From: Euglena gracilis | Taxonomy: Eukaryota > Euglenida > Euglenophyceae > Euglenales | DNA length: 64,000 bases | Reading direction: 5' to 3' | Assembly: GCA_039621445.1 (NCBI GenBank) | Contig: CP154956.1 | Span: 31,316,667-31,380,666 of the forward strand | Shown: positions 33,401 through 63,926 of the stretch, piece by piece | Position numbering within the stretch: position 1 is the stretch's first letter | Layout of the letters: each line of letters begins with the position of its first letter | Translations under genes and position numbers: made by a program | The notes under the pieces: model-generated | What the model was told of the DNA's origin: nothing | Seen by the model: the letters and a program-made list of their open reading frames with translations, nothing else | Database searches by the model: none

Positions 33401-34518
33401 CTTCAGGGAAATGGAAGTTTGAAATGGCTGCATCACCTGGTTGGGGGGCCACTGGGGATGGCAGACCAACAGCACCCATCCACCTTGCCGCCCAGCCTTT
33501 CCTTGTCTGCAACCCAATGTGACAGTGGCCCATTTTCCTCTGACCCACCTGCAAACCCCACCCCCCTCCCTCTTAACGGACAAACCCCCCCTCCCACATG
33601 GCTGCCTTCTTGCCTGCCTCCAACTTCCTCACCTTCCTCTCCGGCAGGGCGAAAAGTACCATTCCCCCTCGGGGGGCTTCGGTCCGGTGGCTGACGACGG
33701 TTACGGTGTTTCCTACGCAATCGCGGGGGAGTCGCGGCTGTATTTCCACGTTTCCAGCAAGCGCTCCGCCGGCAACACCAACAGCCAGCGGTTCCTGAAC
33801 CGTGCGGGTGGCTTTGCCTTCTGGTTCCCAATGAAAGCACCAGAGTCTGGGCGGACATCGGGGCAGGGGGGGGGATTGAACGGGAAAATTTGGTGTGAGA
33901 AAATTCCGGACGGAATCGTCAAGGGTCTTAGGTGACTGAGTAGAAAATTTTTTCAATCATAATCCCAGTCACAACCAGTCACGCCGTGGCACAATACCTT
34001 TCAGGGTCGTCACGCCCAGTCATGCCCAGTCTTTTCAAAGGTGCTTGGGCACCAAACCCATTAAATTTCATCAGAATGTGGTTGGTGCTCTCGGACCAGG
34101 CTGTTTTTTAAGGTGGTGCCGACGGCAGGATATGAAGACGAGGAGTAGACCTGGGAACCTGCAGGAAATTTCATGCAGGAAATTTCATCCTCTGGTTCAG
34201 CGAGGAATTCGTGAAATAGTGTCAGAAGAAAGATGTGAGCGTCGGAGGCCTGTGAATCAAATGTATTTTGATATGCCGTTCCCGCTGGATTTCCCAGGTG
34301 CACGGCCAGCAGGGACAGTAGGGTTCAACATGGAGAGAGGCGTTGCCCCCCCCCCCCCAGAGGGGGAACTAGAGGCGGAATGCGCCAATCGGCCCTCCCC
34401 AACTCATCCCTCTGGCACAAAGCCTGGCGCGCCCGCCTGCAACGCCCCCCGGCGGCACATCTTCCAGGTGCTCGCCGACATGCAGGCGCTGCTGCCCGAG
34501 CCCGCCACACGCCCCTGA
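9388..34518 (+). CDS. Carnitine O-palmitoyltransferase, CPT1 type (about 19 exons)
   Basis: Transfers long-chain acyl groups from CoA to carnitine, the entry step for mitochondrial fatty-acid oxidation. Proposed exons: 9388-9602, 11781-11831, 14732-14874, 15354-15478, 18604-18698, 18892-18953, 19141-19253, 20356-20464, about 20787-20912, 22450-22626, 23863-24173, about 25101-25299, 27712-27832, 28373-28524, 28941-29011, 32203-32397, 33028-33066, 33648-33807, about 34373-34518 (TGA). This gives roughly 870 residues; animal CPT1 has about 770. Family motifs run in order: [25 protein letters not shown], catalytic [56 protein letters not shown]. The N-terminal half of membrane-anchor residues fits CPT1 rather than CPT2 or carnitine acetyltransferase. 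The phase of exon 8 (1) does not match exon 9 (2), so a tiny exon is missing or a splice site is unusual. Confidence 0.88.
10047..10211. mobile_element. MITE-like inverted-repeat element, copy 1 (CCCCTTATTGTCCC ends)
   Basis: Lies in CPT1 intron 1. Ends are CCCCTTATTGTCCC and its near complement GGGACAGTAAGGGG. It shares GGCCAATGAAA and TCCTTTGGTAC with the copy at 11519. It is flanked by TA on both sides, the Tc1/mariner-type target. Non-coding. Confidence 0.65.
10985..11335. repeat. Cluster of GGTGAAGTTCACC palindromes
   Basis: Several palindromes of the type GGTGAAGTTCACC or GGTGAACTTCACC occur at about 10986, 11070, 11247-11275 and 11302-11330, on both sides of an unrelated 150-bp centre, suggesting a diverged inverted-repeat element in CPT1 intron 1. 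Confidence 0.6.
11519..11684. mobile_element. MITE-like inverted-repeat element, copy 2
   Basis: Same family as 10047-10211: ends CCCC(T)TATTGTCCC and GGGACAATAAGGGG, and a shared interior with TTTTTTGGC and CGGCCAATGAAA. The left flank is TA but the right flank is TG. It lies about 100 bp upstream of CPT1 exon 2. Confidence 0.65.
12600..13430. repeat. AT-rich microsatellites and a duplicated 68-bp segment
   Basis: TATG/CATA repeats lie at 12600-12685 and TA/TATC repeats at 13085-13430. The segment 12711-12779 (GCTCTTCTATTTGGGCCCTG core) recurs with changes at 13011-13079. All within CPT1 intron 2. Confidence 0.8.
13429..13655. mobile_element. Fold-back (hairpin) element of about 226 bp
   Basis: The left arm begins GGCAGCTCCCAACTATAGGG and the right arm ends with its exact complement. 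The two arms, each about 105 nt, pair with only scattered mismatches around a short centre (CACCTAACACCCGCC). The arms contain GGCTTAGGGTTAGG. It sits in a TA-rich tract. The whole element would form one long hairpin. Confidence 0.8.
13679..14041. repeat. Two copies of a GGCAGGCGGGTAGCAG element and nested palindromes
   Basis: ATGGCAGGCGGGT...CTGCCAT units start at 13680 and 13939 and share the tail ACTCCTTCAATTAACCCCAT. Between them are four palindromic units of the type CATGGCCATATTGCGC. The tail motif recurs in complement at about 29132. Confidence 0.7.
15915..17621 (+). mobile_element. GAGCTC-ended satellite-bearing element, copy A
   Basis: In CPT1 intron 4. The left end is CCAGGTTTTGAATAGT then GCTGAGCTCTTAAT; the right end has the complement ATAAGAGCTCAGC at about 17527. 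Inside are about two units of a roughly 160-bp satellite (GCGCTGGCGGG, CGCTCATTTTCGGC, GGTCCGGGAGGCC), then a unique segment with TATCTCGGGCTAGGCGGGG and TTCGCGCGTGAATAAC. About 700 bp of TGCAATTTTG-rich sequence is inserted near the left end. Long open frames here on both strands are artefacts. Confidence 0.75.
16124..16220. repeat. 27-bp perfect inverted repeat, 43-nt loop
   Basis: 16124-16150 (TATTGCAAAAACTGG start) is exactly complementary to 16194-16220. The loop is mostly C runs. It may be a small MITE inside copy A of the larger element. Confidence 0.85.
17770..18250. repeat. Low-complexity GCGCATTTTTT array
   Basis: Irregular tandem repeats of GCGCATTTTT and CGCATTTTTT with long T runs in CPT1 intron 4. 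Open frames here (Phe/Ile/His-rich, or Lys/Met-rich on the minus strand) are not genes. Confidence 0.85.
18604..22658 (+). CDS. CPT1 exons 5-10: first half of the acyltransferase fold
   Basis: Exon 5 ([26 protein letters not shown]) joins exon 6 ([17 protein letters not shown]) across an intron without a GT donor; a GC-AG intron (18699-18891) keeps phase. Exon 7 has [11 protein letters not shown] and exon 8 ends FSSTRLPG. Exon 9 has [14 protein letters not shown] and exon 10 has [20 protein letters not shown]. The exon 9 to 10 intron also reads best as GC-AG (20913-22449), giving IL-D as in the family. No AG lies in frame upstream of the ATGGACAGC at exon 9, so its start is uncertain. The exon 10 end is 22626 (GT) or up to 22658. 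Confidence 0.8.
19370..19431. repeat. GGGTATGG minisatellite
   Basis: Tandem GGGTATGGGG units just downstream of CPT1 exon 7, mirrored by a second tract at 20041-20125. Confidence 0.85.
19600..20010. repeat. Array of GGTTGGGCCGCGGC palindromes
   Basis: At least four hairpins with arms of the form GGTTGGGCCGCGGC and its complement, centred near 19645, 19707, 19800 and 19842, separated by A/T tracts (AAATTTT). A fifth remnant lies at about 19975-20010 after an AT-rich gap. Located in CPT1 intron 7. Confidence 0.8.
20041..20125. repeat. GGTATGGGGG minisatellite
   Basis: About eight units of GGTATGGGGG immediately left of the hAT MITE at 20137, which seems to have inserted into this array. Confidence 0.85.
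20137..20304. mobile_element. hAT-type MITE, copy 1 (168 bp)
   Basis: Terminal inverted repeats are CAGGGTTTGATATAAGGA (20137-20154) and the complement of CAGGGTTCGATATAAGGA (20287-20304). Flanks GGATTGGG and GGTATGGG match 6 of 8, consistent with an aged 8-bp duplication. The interior is C/G runs and shares its left 90 bp with the copy at 32561. It ends 51 bp before CPT1 exon 8. Confidence 0.8.
22937..23427. repeat. Inverted-repeat element of about 490 bp in CPT1 intron 10
   Basis: The left arm (GCCCCCCCGGGGG through CACCCGCGTCCGAC, to about 23010) is repeated in complement at about 23338-23427. The centre contains GTTAGGGTTAGGG. Arms are imperfect. No coding capacity. Confidence 0.65.
23863..25299 (+). 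CDS. CPT1 exons 11-12: catalytic histidine exon and an extra segment
   Basis: Exon 11 (acceptor after a C run at 23862) encodes [27 protein letters not shown] and AEHSWGDAP, the signature around the catalytic His. The frame stays open through a proline/arginine-rich stretch to [13 protein letters not shown], the next conserved helix. The 40 residues between are either an insertion or an unrecognised in-frame intron of about 120 nt. Exon 12 (about 25101-25299) encodes [15 protein letters not shown] and [14 protein letters not shown], with no counterpart I recognise in animal CPT1; its donor phase (1) fits exon 13. Confidence 0.75.
24295..24860. repeat. TA microsatellite and ACCTATAACCCCC repeats
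   Basis: TA-rich tract at 24295-24385, then repeated CACCTATAACCCCCC blocks. GGCCGACCAACCAAACCGG occurs at about 24560 and 24830. CPT1 intron 11. Confidence 0.7.
26214..26515. repeat. Inverted repeats rich in GGGCGCAAATGCGC
   Basis: A block of about 50 bp at 26366-26422 (GCATCACGTTGTTTGTGGGC core) recurs in complement at about 26453-26511 with two or three differences; related GCGCAAATGCGC motifs lie at 26220-26270. CPT1 intron 12. Confidence 0.75.
27300..28020. repeat. Microsatellites around CPT1 exon 13
   Basis: TACATACTACAT repeats lie at 27300-27362, a GAGT/GAGC tract at 27836-27975 directly after the exon 13 donor, and TG repeats at 27985-28020. Open frames through the GAGT tract are artefacts. 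Confidence 0.85.
27712..34518 (+). CDS. CPT1 exons 13-19: carnitine/CoA-binding C-terminal half
   Basis: Exon 13 encodes [14 protein letters not shown] and exon 14 [19 protein letters not shown] and [12 protein letters not shown]. Exon 15 encodes [12 protein letters not shown] and exon 16 [20 protein letters not shown] and KWRLSTSQ. Exon 17 is 39 nt ([13 protein letters not shown]), and exon 18 has [15 protein letters not shown] and YFHVSSK. Exon 19 ends [16 protein letters not shown], then TGA. Introns 13 to 18 are GT-AG with matching phases and segment lengths equal to the animal family. Only the exon 18/19 join is uncertain; an acceptor at 34372 keeps phase but adds about 23 residues. A hAT MITE ends 25 bp before exon 17. 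Confidence 0.87.
29128..29350. repeat. Interstitial telomere-like TTAGGG tract
   Basis: About 35 degenerate TTAGGG units (variants TTAGTG, TTAGGA, TCAGGG) in the long CPT1 intron 15, preceded by TTAATGAAGGAG, the complement of a motif near 14020. Its location between exons of one gene means it is not a chromosome end. Confidence 0.85.
29973..30116. repeat. 26-bp perfect palindrome and 24-bp perfect hairpin
   Basis: 29973-29998 is a perfect palindrome centred on TAAATTTA. 30061-30084 is complementary over all 24 bases to 30093-30116 (loop TAACGCTT). The GGGTATGGGACAAGATCGGG arm recurs at about 30190. Confidence 0.85.
30957..31985. repeat. Satellite array of about 160-bp units (copy D, partial element)
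   Basis: The marker CAATGGGTTGG recurs at 31107, 31270, 31429 and 31568, giving units of about 140-163 bp. The 3' part (GGCTGTATCGCGGGC, GGTCTCCGG) matches the unique segment of the element at 15915 but the GAGCTC ends are absent. The 481-codon frame here is a repeat artefact up to CPT1 exon 16. Confidence 0.8.
32050..32152. repeat. TG microsatellite
   Basis: Interrupted TG repeat about 50 bp upstream of CPT1 exon 16. Confidence 0.9.
32561..33002. mobile_element. hAT-type MITE, copy 2 (442 bp) with perfect 8-bp target duplication
   Basis: Ends CAGGGTTCGATATAAGGA (32561-32578) and its exact complement (32985-33002). Target duplication CCTGAGGG at 32553-32560 and 33003-33010. The CAGGG start and 8-bp duplication are hAT superfamily hallmarks. 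The interior has no transposase. Its right end is 25 bp from CPT1 exon 17. Confidence 0.88.
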
Positions 34519-36437
34519 CCCGGCCCTTGCCCCGGGGGTGTCAGCCCGGCCGGTCCCTAACGGTACCCCCGGGGTTGCCCCCGCTGGTTTGGCGCCCCTC
34601 CCCGTGTCCCGTCGGCGCCTTTCCACCTTCGGCGATGTGCGGCATGCGGACCCATATGCGAGCAGGCTTCTTCCAGCACCGAGGAGAAGTGCTATGGGAA
34701 GACAGGCACTGGGCCGAAGGTACCGGGACGTGAAAGCAGTTTTTCAGCAAAATGTGAACACCGATTGCCCCCCCCCCCGGAGATGGGAGCAAGTATTATT
34801 TTTTTTGAACGTTGGACCTACAGGGAGGGGAGGGGGGACGAGAGTGGGTGGGTCCACCGGACCCAGGGAGAGATGGGAAGCTTTCGGTTTTTCTGTAGGT
34901 GGTTGGGGGGTCCCGACCCTCCCTGTAAAGGGTAAAGTGGGTAAAGTGGCAGGGGGGGGGGTCCAGACCCCCCTGATGTTTGGAGTGGGGTCTGGACGCA
35001 CCCCCTCCTCGGCAAGTTTCAAAAACAGTAAACAATTTCTTCTGGCGCATGCGCCAGAAATTGAGAAAAAAAACACCCCCTTTCCTCACTTTTGTGCATT
35101 TGCCCATTTTTGCTGTTTTATAAAAATTGTTCAACAAAAAACAAAAAATTCTAAAAGAGCATTTTTGGCAATGAAAAATCAGGGATTTTCCCAGCAATTT
35201 TCTCCTGCTGTCCGGCCCTTTGCCCGCGCTCAAAACCGAAAATTTTCCGGGCCTATGTCAGCTTCGAGGTAGGAGGGGCTGACCCAACCCCCCCCCCATG
35301 TCGGGGGGGTTGGGTCCCCCCCTCAAGGCTTCAGGCATCCATCCCTGGCCAGACCCCCTCGCCCCCAAGGTTCCTCTTCCCCACCGGAGGTGGGGTTTCG
35401 GCCATATTTTGCCTTTTTTCTCGGCGCTTTGTGCCCCCCCCAAAATAGTGGACAAATTTGGGTCAAAATTTTGACCCCTACTTTGACCCCCAAAAGTGTG
35501 TCCCCCGGACCCCGCTGGGTCTCCAGTCTAAAAAAAAAAGCCCCGAATGGGAGTGTGCTGCTCAGGGCAGGTACCCCACAGCACAGGCCCCCCCCCCCAC
35601 CCGCGGTTCCAAAGACGTCTGGATGCGAGCGTCCGCCGCCGCCCATCGCCATGACAGAGCGACATGCTCTCTGCCTCGGCCTCCCCCAGGGCTCGTCCCT
35701 TGGCTGGATATGTGTCTTTGTGGTGTGGGGTATCTGCCACTCAAGCCCTGATATCAGCTACACAACCCTCCCCTCCCAACAAAAGACTGCGATCCGGCAG
35801 AAAACCGTTTTGTCCCGTTGCCCCCCTTTTCTCTGCCATGAAGGGGTTCGGGATGTCCAGGCCACTGCTGCATGGGAAAGCCCTGCACAGTCCTTTCCCG
35901 GCGCCTGTTTCTTTTCGTTGCACTTCTACGCGAGCGGTGCCCAGAGGGCTTTCCTCAGCTTTGCCATCCAACTCGGAAATCGGGTAAATGGGTGTAAAAA
36001 TAATGGCTTCCTTTTCGGGGTGGCAGCAGACGGAGGGGGTGCGCTGTGAGGTGTCCATTGACCCGAAAGTCTTCTGCTTTAATGAAATATGTTGCTCAAA
36101 TTTGCAAAAAAAAACCAACAGAAGTGTGCTCATATTCCACAACATTTGAACGCGAGGATGTGTTTCAGCTCATTGGAAACATCCAACTGCAGACAGTTGG
36201 TTTGGGTTCTCGTTCAAACGTCTTGGCAATACCGTCCTGAGGGGGTTGTGTCCGACCCTTCTCCCCCTGGGGGGGGTGACCGACTGGTTTTTTTTGGGTC
36301 CAGACCTGCCCCTCCCCTGTGGGAGTGCGGTGGGCCAAGGGCACCAAGTTTCTTTTGTTTTTTTGACCAAAATTCATTGATTTTGATCCAGTTTGGAGTG
36401 GTCAGGGAGTTGCCAAGTTACCCACCTAGGGGAAATC
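34519..36437. other. Intergenic or 3' flank of CPT1, no gene seen
   Basis: Mixed sequence with C/G runs. Open frames lack recognisable domains or splice support. No polyadenylation signal was singled out. Confidence 0.55.
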
Positions 36438-37372
36438 GCTGAGCTCTTATCCTTTTATGGGTAAGTGCGAAGCTTACCCCTGGGGGAAAACCCCCCCGAA
36501 CCCCCCACCTCCCCGGGTCGGGGCCACCAGGAGAACGGACGGATTACCACCATGATCCCGGCCCGGTTCCCGGATTTTTTTTTTCAGTCGCGAGCGACTG
36601 GATTTCTAGTTTTCGAATCACCTGGGTTTGACCCCCAACTCCCCGCCAGGCCCAAGTTATTCACGCGCGAAGGGGTCCAAACTCGGTTGGATTTACCCGC
36701 CCCCCCCCTGGATAAGCCCCCCCCCCTTTGGACTCTGCCATTTCGGCCAAAAAAATTGTCAATTTTCAAAATATCTCCAAAATGAAGCCAAATCAAAGGA
36801 AATGTCCGGAGACCTAATTGAAGCCCTTGGGATGCCCTATCTACTGGTATTTTGATTTCCCCGCAACTCCCCGCGTAGCCAAAGATGCGGCCGTTTTACG
36901 CCGTTTTGTACACTTTTCCCACTGTCCGACTTAGCCGTTTTCGGTCGAAAAAGTCGAAAAAAGCGAAAAAAATTTTTTTTGCCCAAAACGATGTTTTTTT
37001 TGGCCTCCCGGACCCGGAAAAAACTGCTTTTGAGCCGAAAATGAGCGTTTTTCGACCCGCCAGTGCCCCGTTTTGGGCCGCCAACCCATTGATTTTTTTT
37101 TGGGTCAAAACCGGGTCAAAAAAGTCGAAAAAAGCAAAAAGTTTTTTTGCCCGAAACGATGTTTTTTTGCCTCCCGGACCCAGAAAAGCTGTTTTTTTTT
37201 GAGCCAAAAACGAGCGTTTTTTTGACCACCTCGCCTCCCGTTTCGGGCACAAAACCCGAAACGTGTTTTTTTCAGTCAAAAGAGCTCCATGGAGTGGGCC
37301 GGTGTATATGGGGGGGGTCATTGAAGGGGTGGGTGCGCGCGTATTAAGAGCTCAGCATTATTCAAAACCTGG
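36438..37372 (-). mobile_element. GAGCTC-ended satellite-bearing element, copy B
   Basis: Opposite orientation to copy A. It starts GCTGAGCTCTTAT (36438) and ends TTAAGAGCTCAGC followed by the complement of CCAGGTTTTGAATAAT (to 37372). It contains about two satellite units and the TTCACGCGCGAAGGGG segment. Intergenic. Confidence 0.75.
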
Positions 37373-39627
37373 CAGTGGAGAAATGGGTGACTGGTTTTTG
37401 AAAAGTGAATGATTGTTCTTTTTGGAAGTGGATGACCACCCTCCCCAGGGTTGGTGCACAATATGGTGTGGTCCTGACCTAGCCCATTTCGGTGTCCAAG
37501 GGGACGTCCCTCCCCTTCGTGCCCGGCGCTCATCCAGTCTGGCTAGTCCTAGCGGTCACGCCCCTGTCCCCTGTGTGCTGTGTGCACGAAAGCGATGTGG
37601 CCAGACTCGGCCCCTCCAATACGTTTGTTTTACACATGGTTCCCTGGTACTGTCCACGTGCTTTTTGGGGGGCGTGGCATATGATTTGCCTCGCCTGCAT
37701 ATCCGCGGTGCTAACCTCCCGAAAGGGGCGTCTGCAATCACCCTGGCATGGTCGACTGATCACCCGGCTCCAAGGTTCAACGCTCCCCAAGTCTCTTCGT
37801 TGTCCATTCTTTGATTTGTGGCTCTCCGCCAAGTGTCAGACGAGCCGGGTTACCCTCCCCCGGCGTATCAACTCCCCAGAGTTTGGTTTGGTTTGGTTAG
37901 TTGGCAGAAGGGGGGGGGGCTACAGGTCAGGGATTCGTTGGTCAACCCCCCCCAAATTGCTCAAGTCGGCCTGGGGGTATTGGTGGGTGGGGTTGTAAGT
38001 GGGAGGGGGTTGCTTTGTTGGGCCAAGTCTGCCCTTCCGTTCTGCTGCTGCCTGTTCTTTGCTGCCGTCCTGCTGACTAGCACTGTATCATGTGCTATTC
38101 ATTGCCTGTCGATTTTCGTCCCAACGCCTTAACACGAACGTTCCTCGCGGCTGGTGCCTGCCTTCCATGCTCGCATTGTTTACTTTCTGGAGCAGTACCC
38201 AACAAGGTGTTTGTGTACTTTTTCTCAGGTTCCTTTTCTAATTTTTGACAAAACCTCTGACCTCATTGGTAAGAAAAGCTTCTTTGGTGTTTGGAGAAAG
38301 AAGCCAGAAAACCAGTCTGGCTCTGAAAACAGTTTTCAAGGTGTCCAAGGTTTAAGCACCGCAGATATTGGCATTTAGTCTTAATTATTTGACCTGCTTC
38401 GCATCCAGTGGATTTGTCTTGGCGGGCAACCCAAAAGGGATCAGGCAGGAACCCCCAATTGTAAAATTGATAATTACTGTCGCTGCCAATCATTGGGCCC
38501 CCATCGGTGCCAGTTATCCTTGGGGATCCCCACCCTGCAGTTCCGGCACTGCGTGGCATCGCGTGGCACTGCGTGGCAATGTAGGTCGTTTAATCCGCAT
38601 GCCAGCATTTAAGGCACATACAGGCATTTTTTGGTCATTGTTCGACATTTCTAGCCAGAATCAAAAAAATAAAGAATTGCCCTTGATGTTCTAAAAAAAG
38701 CCAATGATGCAAAAATTAGTGGTTTGACGGCCCGCAGTGCCACGCAGTGCACGCAGTTCCACGCGGTGTCACACAGTGCCACGCAGTGCCACGCGGTGTG
38801 GGTGTTGCGGGGCGGGCATCCCCCTTGTTTTCCCTCTGGCAACTCTTTTCTTATTTCATCAGGGGTGGTGCAGGATTTGGCACACAACTTGCAGACCTAG
38901 CTTGAACGATTCCAGACGATCAATGTTCCTCTGGCTTTTGTCGGTTACCCTACCCTACCTAATAAACAGACAACAATATTACTCAAAGACAAGGCAACCA
39001 ACAAGATTGCATCAAAACAAACGTTCAGAATTGGGGATGAGGATTTTTTAAAACATGATAGTGACATGGAAAGATGGATGTCAGGACCTGTTTTATTCAG
39101 CAGCTTTGACATCGTTGTTATCATTTTGGGAGTTTTTTAAATAGAGATGAAAGAAACATAAATATTAAGATCGTCTTCACCAGCCTGTCAAACCCCATGA
39201 GCACTTTTCACCCATTAGAAGGCAAAGCTGTTGAAACCATCGACTAAAATTGATCCCAAATCACAATCTTTTTTTTTGCCACTGACGTCTTGTGGTCAGG
39301 TTTGATCCATTGACATTGTTCGTTCGTGCTCCGCAGCCTCCTTCCAGTGGATTCATTCGCTGGATTGACCCCCCCCCCCCCCGAACAAACTTATTTATCA
39401 GCCACCCCATCAAGGTTCTTTTTAAATTAGGTTGCACCATTTGGGGGCAACCTAAATGATCTACCTGGGAGGTAGAACATTTTTCACAGCACAAAGCACC
39501 CCCTCCCCCCTGTGGTTGGCTGCAAGAAGCCTGCCCCCCACGCTCTTTCATCAACCATTCCATCAGCTGAAAACGAACCCCCCCCCAACAGCGCGGTGTT
39601 GTTCCCGGCCTCCGGTCCACCCCACAC
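37373..39627. other. Intergenic, no gene recognised
   Basis: Contains GTGGCACTGC/GTGCCACGC repeats at about 38550-38580 and 38735-38800. Open frames up to 168 codons show no family motif or consistent splice signals. Confidence 0.55.
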
Positions 39628-60976
<21,349 letters not shown>

Positions 60977-61724
60977 CGGCTGGCCGACCCGGCCCCGACC
61001 CTCCCAGACCCGCCACCGCTTCGCCGGCCCTGCACCGCAGAGCTAGGGGCCCCGTCCCCAACCACCGACTTCCCGTTCCCCAGCCACCCTCAAGGCTTCC
61101 ACTCCGCCGTCCCCCCGCCATCCGGGCACGCACTTTTGCTTATCAGCGAAAGCGGTGCCGGGGTGTGCGGAGTTACTGCACTCCCATGGCATTCCCACCC
61201 TGAGCCAGCCCCCTCCCCGCCGTGGAAACGTGATCGTTTGTACAGTATGCCTGGGGCCCATTGCCTCTTTGGGCAGTGTTTGCTTCGAGCGACGTGGGAT
61301 GGGATGTGAGCCGTTCTCATATGTGCACAACCCCCTTAGATGCGCCAGAACGTTCCAGACGTGTACGAATGCGACGTTCTGGCGATGAGTGTTTCCGTTT
61401 TCTTGCCACGCCATAGAACCCAGCATGCCCTAACAGCGGTGCCAAACGCCCCTACGCACCCGCCCTCAGTGCCACAGCGGTCAAAAACAACTTGGAAACT
61501 ATTTTTTTCATTGCTTGTCAGCCTTCTATCTGGCGAAGTTTGATATTTATGTTGTGGTTGAAGTACAGCTACCTTCTTTTTTTCCCTGCTCCTACCGAGC
61601 GCACTGTTGCTCAGAGCTCCCCTTTCAAGTTAGCTCTTGTGACATTAGTCCCATGTGCCTCCTCCGCAGGGTGTGTCCTATTTCCAGATGATTGGGACCC
61701 CTACCTAGCCCCCCCCCCCCCACC
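60977..61724. other. Intergenic, no feature recognised
   Basis: Between the CAP-D3 stop and the next proposed start. An inverted pair GCCAGAACGTTCCAGACG / CGTACGAATGCGACGTTCTGGC lies at 61341-61384; otherwise nothing seen. Confidence 0.5.
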
Positions 61725-62837
61725 ATGGCATCGCCGTCGTTCACCGTGTTCACGGAGGAGGTAAATGCCTCTCTGGCCTCGGCTTCCCTCAAGCCAATCC
61801 CCTTCACGCCCCTTTGGCCACTCCGTCATTCTGGTCGCTTTTTCCGGACCTTCCCACCATGTTATGTGGTTCGTAGTACAGAGTAACCTCCCCAATATGG
61901 GGTGCTATTGATCGCACTGCGGAAAATTTGAGGCGCTTCTATTTCGGTACCCCTGTTTCATCTCAGGGCTGGTCTGGGATCGAACGGGATCGAAAAGGGG
62001 GAGAAAGGTCGAAAAAAAAGTGCCTTTTGATGTTATGGGTGGATGGCTGCTGCAGGAGGCCAGCCATCCGCTTGTCGACCAAAGTGCACCCATTTCCGGC
62101 CAGATATTGCAAGGTTTCCCTCCATTTCCCCCGATTTTTTGTCGAATGTGCTGGACCTCCCTACAGGGGGGCGTTGTTGTTTTGGATTTTTGCAGGAAAC
62201 CCGAGGCAGGCGGGCTTCTGTTTAGCGGGGGGGTTGTAATTTGGGGGGGGAGATGGTTTTTCTTTGGGGTGGTGGTAGCACTTCGGTATGTGGTGGTGGC
62301 ACCCTCAGCAGTACCACCATCATACAGTTGCCTCTCAAACACCACGGGAACGTCCTTTGCTCTTCCTTTTCCTCTTTTGAGGAAGAGACTACGACTATGA
62401 CACCAAAACTTAAACCGAAGGCTGCGTAACCTTGTAGGCTCGCTGGTTTTTTTTGTTTCTGTTTTGATTTTGTGAAATTTCACGGTTTCCAGCGGTCGAT
62501 GCTGCGTTCCCCGTCTAAGGCTGTCTTCGGTGGAGAGGCGGGCCGGGGGACCGGCGGACCTCCGGGCGCTGGTGACCCACTTTGGGCGGCGGGACGAGGA
62601 GCTGCGGCAGCGGCTGTCGGACGCCGTGGCGGCGGTGGCGGCGCGGTTCGAGGAGCAGGTCCTCCTGCTCTTCGAGAACTTCGCGGTGCTGGACAAGGGG
62701 CAGCAGCAGCAGCTCCTGCAGCGGGAGACCCACCAGGTTGGCCGCCACGCATTCTTGTGCTGTGGCCCATCAGTGGGAGAGGGGGCTTCAGGGACAGGCG
62801 TACACTCATGCTAATTTATTGTATATGTATGTGTATG

Positions 62838-62902
<65 letters not shown>

Positions 62903-62903
62903 G

Positions 62904-62936
<33 letters not shown>

Positions 62937-63005
62937 GTATGTATATGTATATGTGTATGTATATGTATAGGTATGCGTATATGTATATGTATATGTGTGT
63001 GTATG

Positions 63006-63038
<33 letters not shown>

Positions 63039-63371
63039 GTAAGTAAATGTGTATGTATATGTGTGTATGTATACATAGGCAGACAAAAAAATGTCGGCGA
63101 TTGATAAGTGCGCCAACTGTCAGGGAATGACACAACCCATTTGTGTGGTGCGCCTGTGTGTGTGGTTGTGCTTGCCTGTCCGTTTGTGACCTGCGTTGCC
63201 GATCAGTTCGTGTCCTCTGCCCACTGATTTTGACCCCCAGGCTATTGACCGAGCCCACGGTGCGCCTTGGCCGGAAGTAACTGGGCCGGAGGAGCCTCGG
63301 GAAGCCAACCCAGAAGGCGAGCTGTTTGACACCCTCAACCAGACCTTCCAGAGCAGGCGTCGGCTTCTTTG
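61725..63371 (+). CDS. Hypothetical small coiled-coil protein (three exons)
   Basis: Proposed exons 61725-61760 (ATG in CACCATGGCA context; [12 protein letters not shown]), 62536-62736 and 63241-63371 (TGA), joined by GT-AG introns all in phase 0, giving about 122 residues. The middle exon is one long charged amphipathic helix ([37 protein letters not shown], a Gln run) and the last is acidic, ending TFQSRRRLL. Exon composition matches the neighbouring genes and the three exons keep frame, which supports a real gene. I do not recognise the family; a subunit of a small helical complex is possible but not shown. An ORF-only artefact cannot be excluded. Confidence 0.5.
62818..63078. repeat. GTATAT microsatellite
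   Basis: About 260 bp of GTATAT/GTGTAT repeats in the second intron of the hypothetical gene. Cys/Ile or Tyr/Met repeat frames are artefacts. Confidence 0.92.
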
Positions 63372-63749
63372 ACCCCGCGGCAATGCGGCGAGACTGCCAC
63401 TCCTGAACTCAGTTGCCGCCCAGGGATGGGGAACATCCACCATTAATTGTATGTTTTTTGTTTTGCATTTTGTCCTCCCCATGTGTGTGTTTTGCATCCC
63501 GGCGACCCATTTTTTGAACCACCACTTTTTTTCCGGCATATTTTTCAACGAACCCTTTTCTTTGGCTGTGGAATGCAAAGCCCGCCTACACCAGACGACC
63601 TGTTGCTGGAATTTGTCATTGGCCGAGCCCCCCATTCCTTTGATGCATTCTTGACTTGAGGCGGGGCCGGGTGCGGTGCGTCTTCCCACGCTTTGGGCGC
63701 TTTGACAGCCACACTGCCCCTTCCCAGTTCCTGGCCCTGGCCTTTCAAC

Positions 63750-63926
63750 TGGCATGCCCCCCCCCCCATTTTGTTTGGCCTTGGTGGGCTGGGCTGCCGG
63801 GGAGCCGCGGCCTGCCCTCGACGGAGCCGCCGGACACTGCCGCCCCCACCAGTCCGCAACGGATGCGGGAGCGAGCCTCTCGGGTGGACAAGCGCAAAGC
63901 AGCCCCCCTGGAGATGGCCCACCGGT
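63750..63926 (+). CDS. Possible exon of another gene, partial
   Basis: GC-rich stretch ending CCCACCG followed by a full-consensus donor GTAAGTGTG at 63927. Two frames stay open; the one ending RMRERASRVDKRKAAPLEMAH looks more like a basic protein tail or linker. Nothing identifies the product and the gene would continue past the window. Confidence 0.3.

Noticed and set aside
9388-34518. CPT2 or carnitine O-acetyltransferase instead of CPT1
   Set aside because: The N terminus with two hydrophobic segments and the [15 protein letters not shown] context fit CPT1; CPT2 and the acetyltransferase lack this membrane region.
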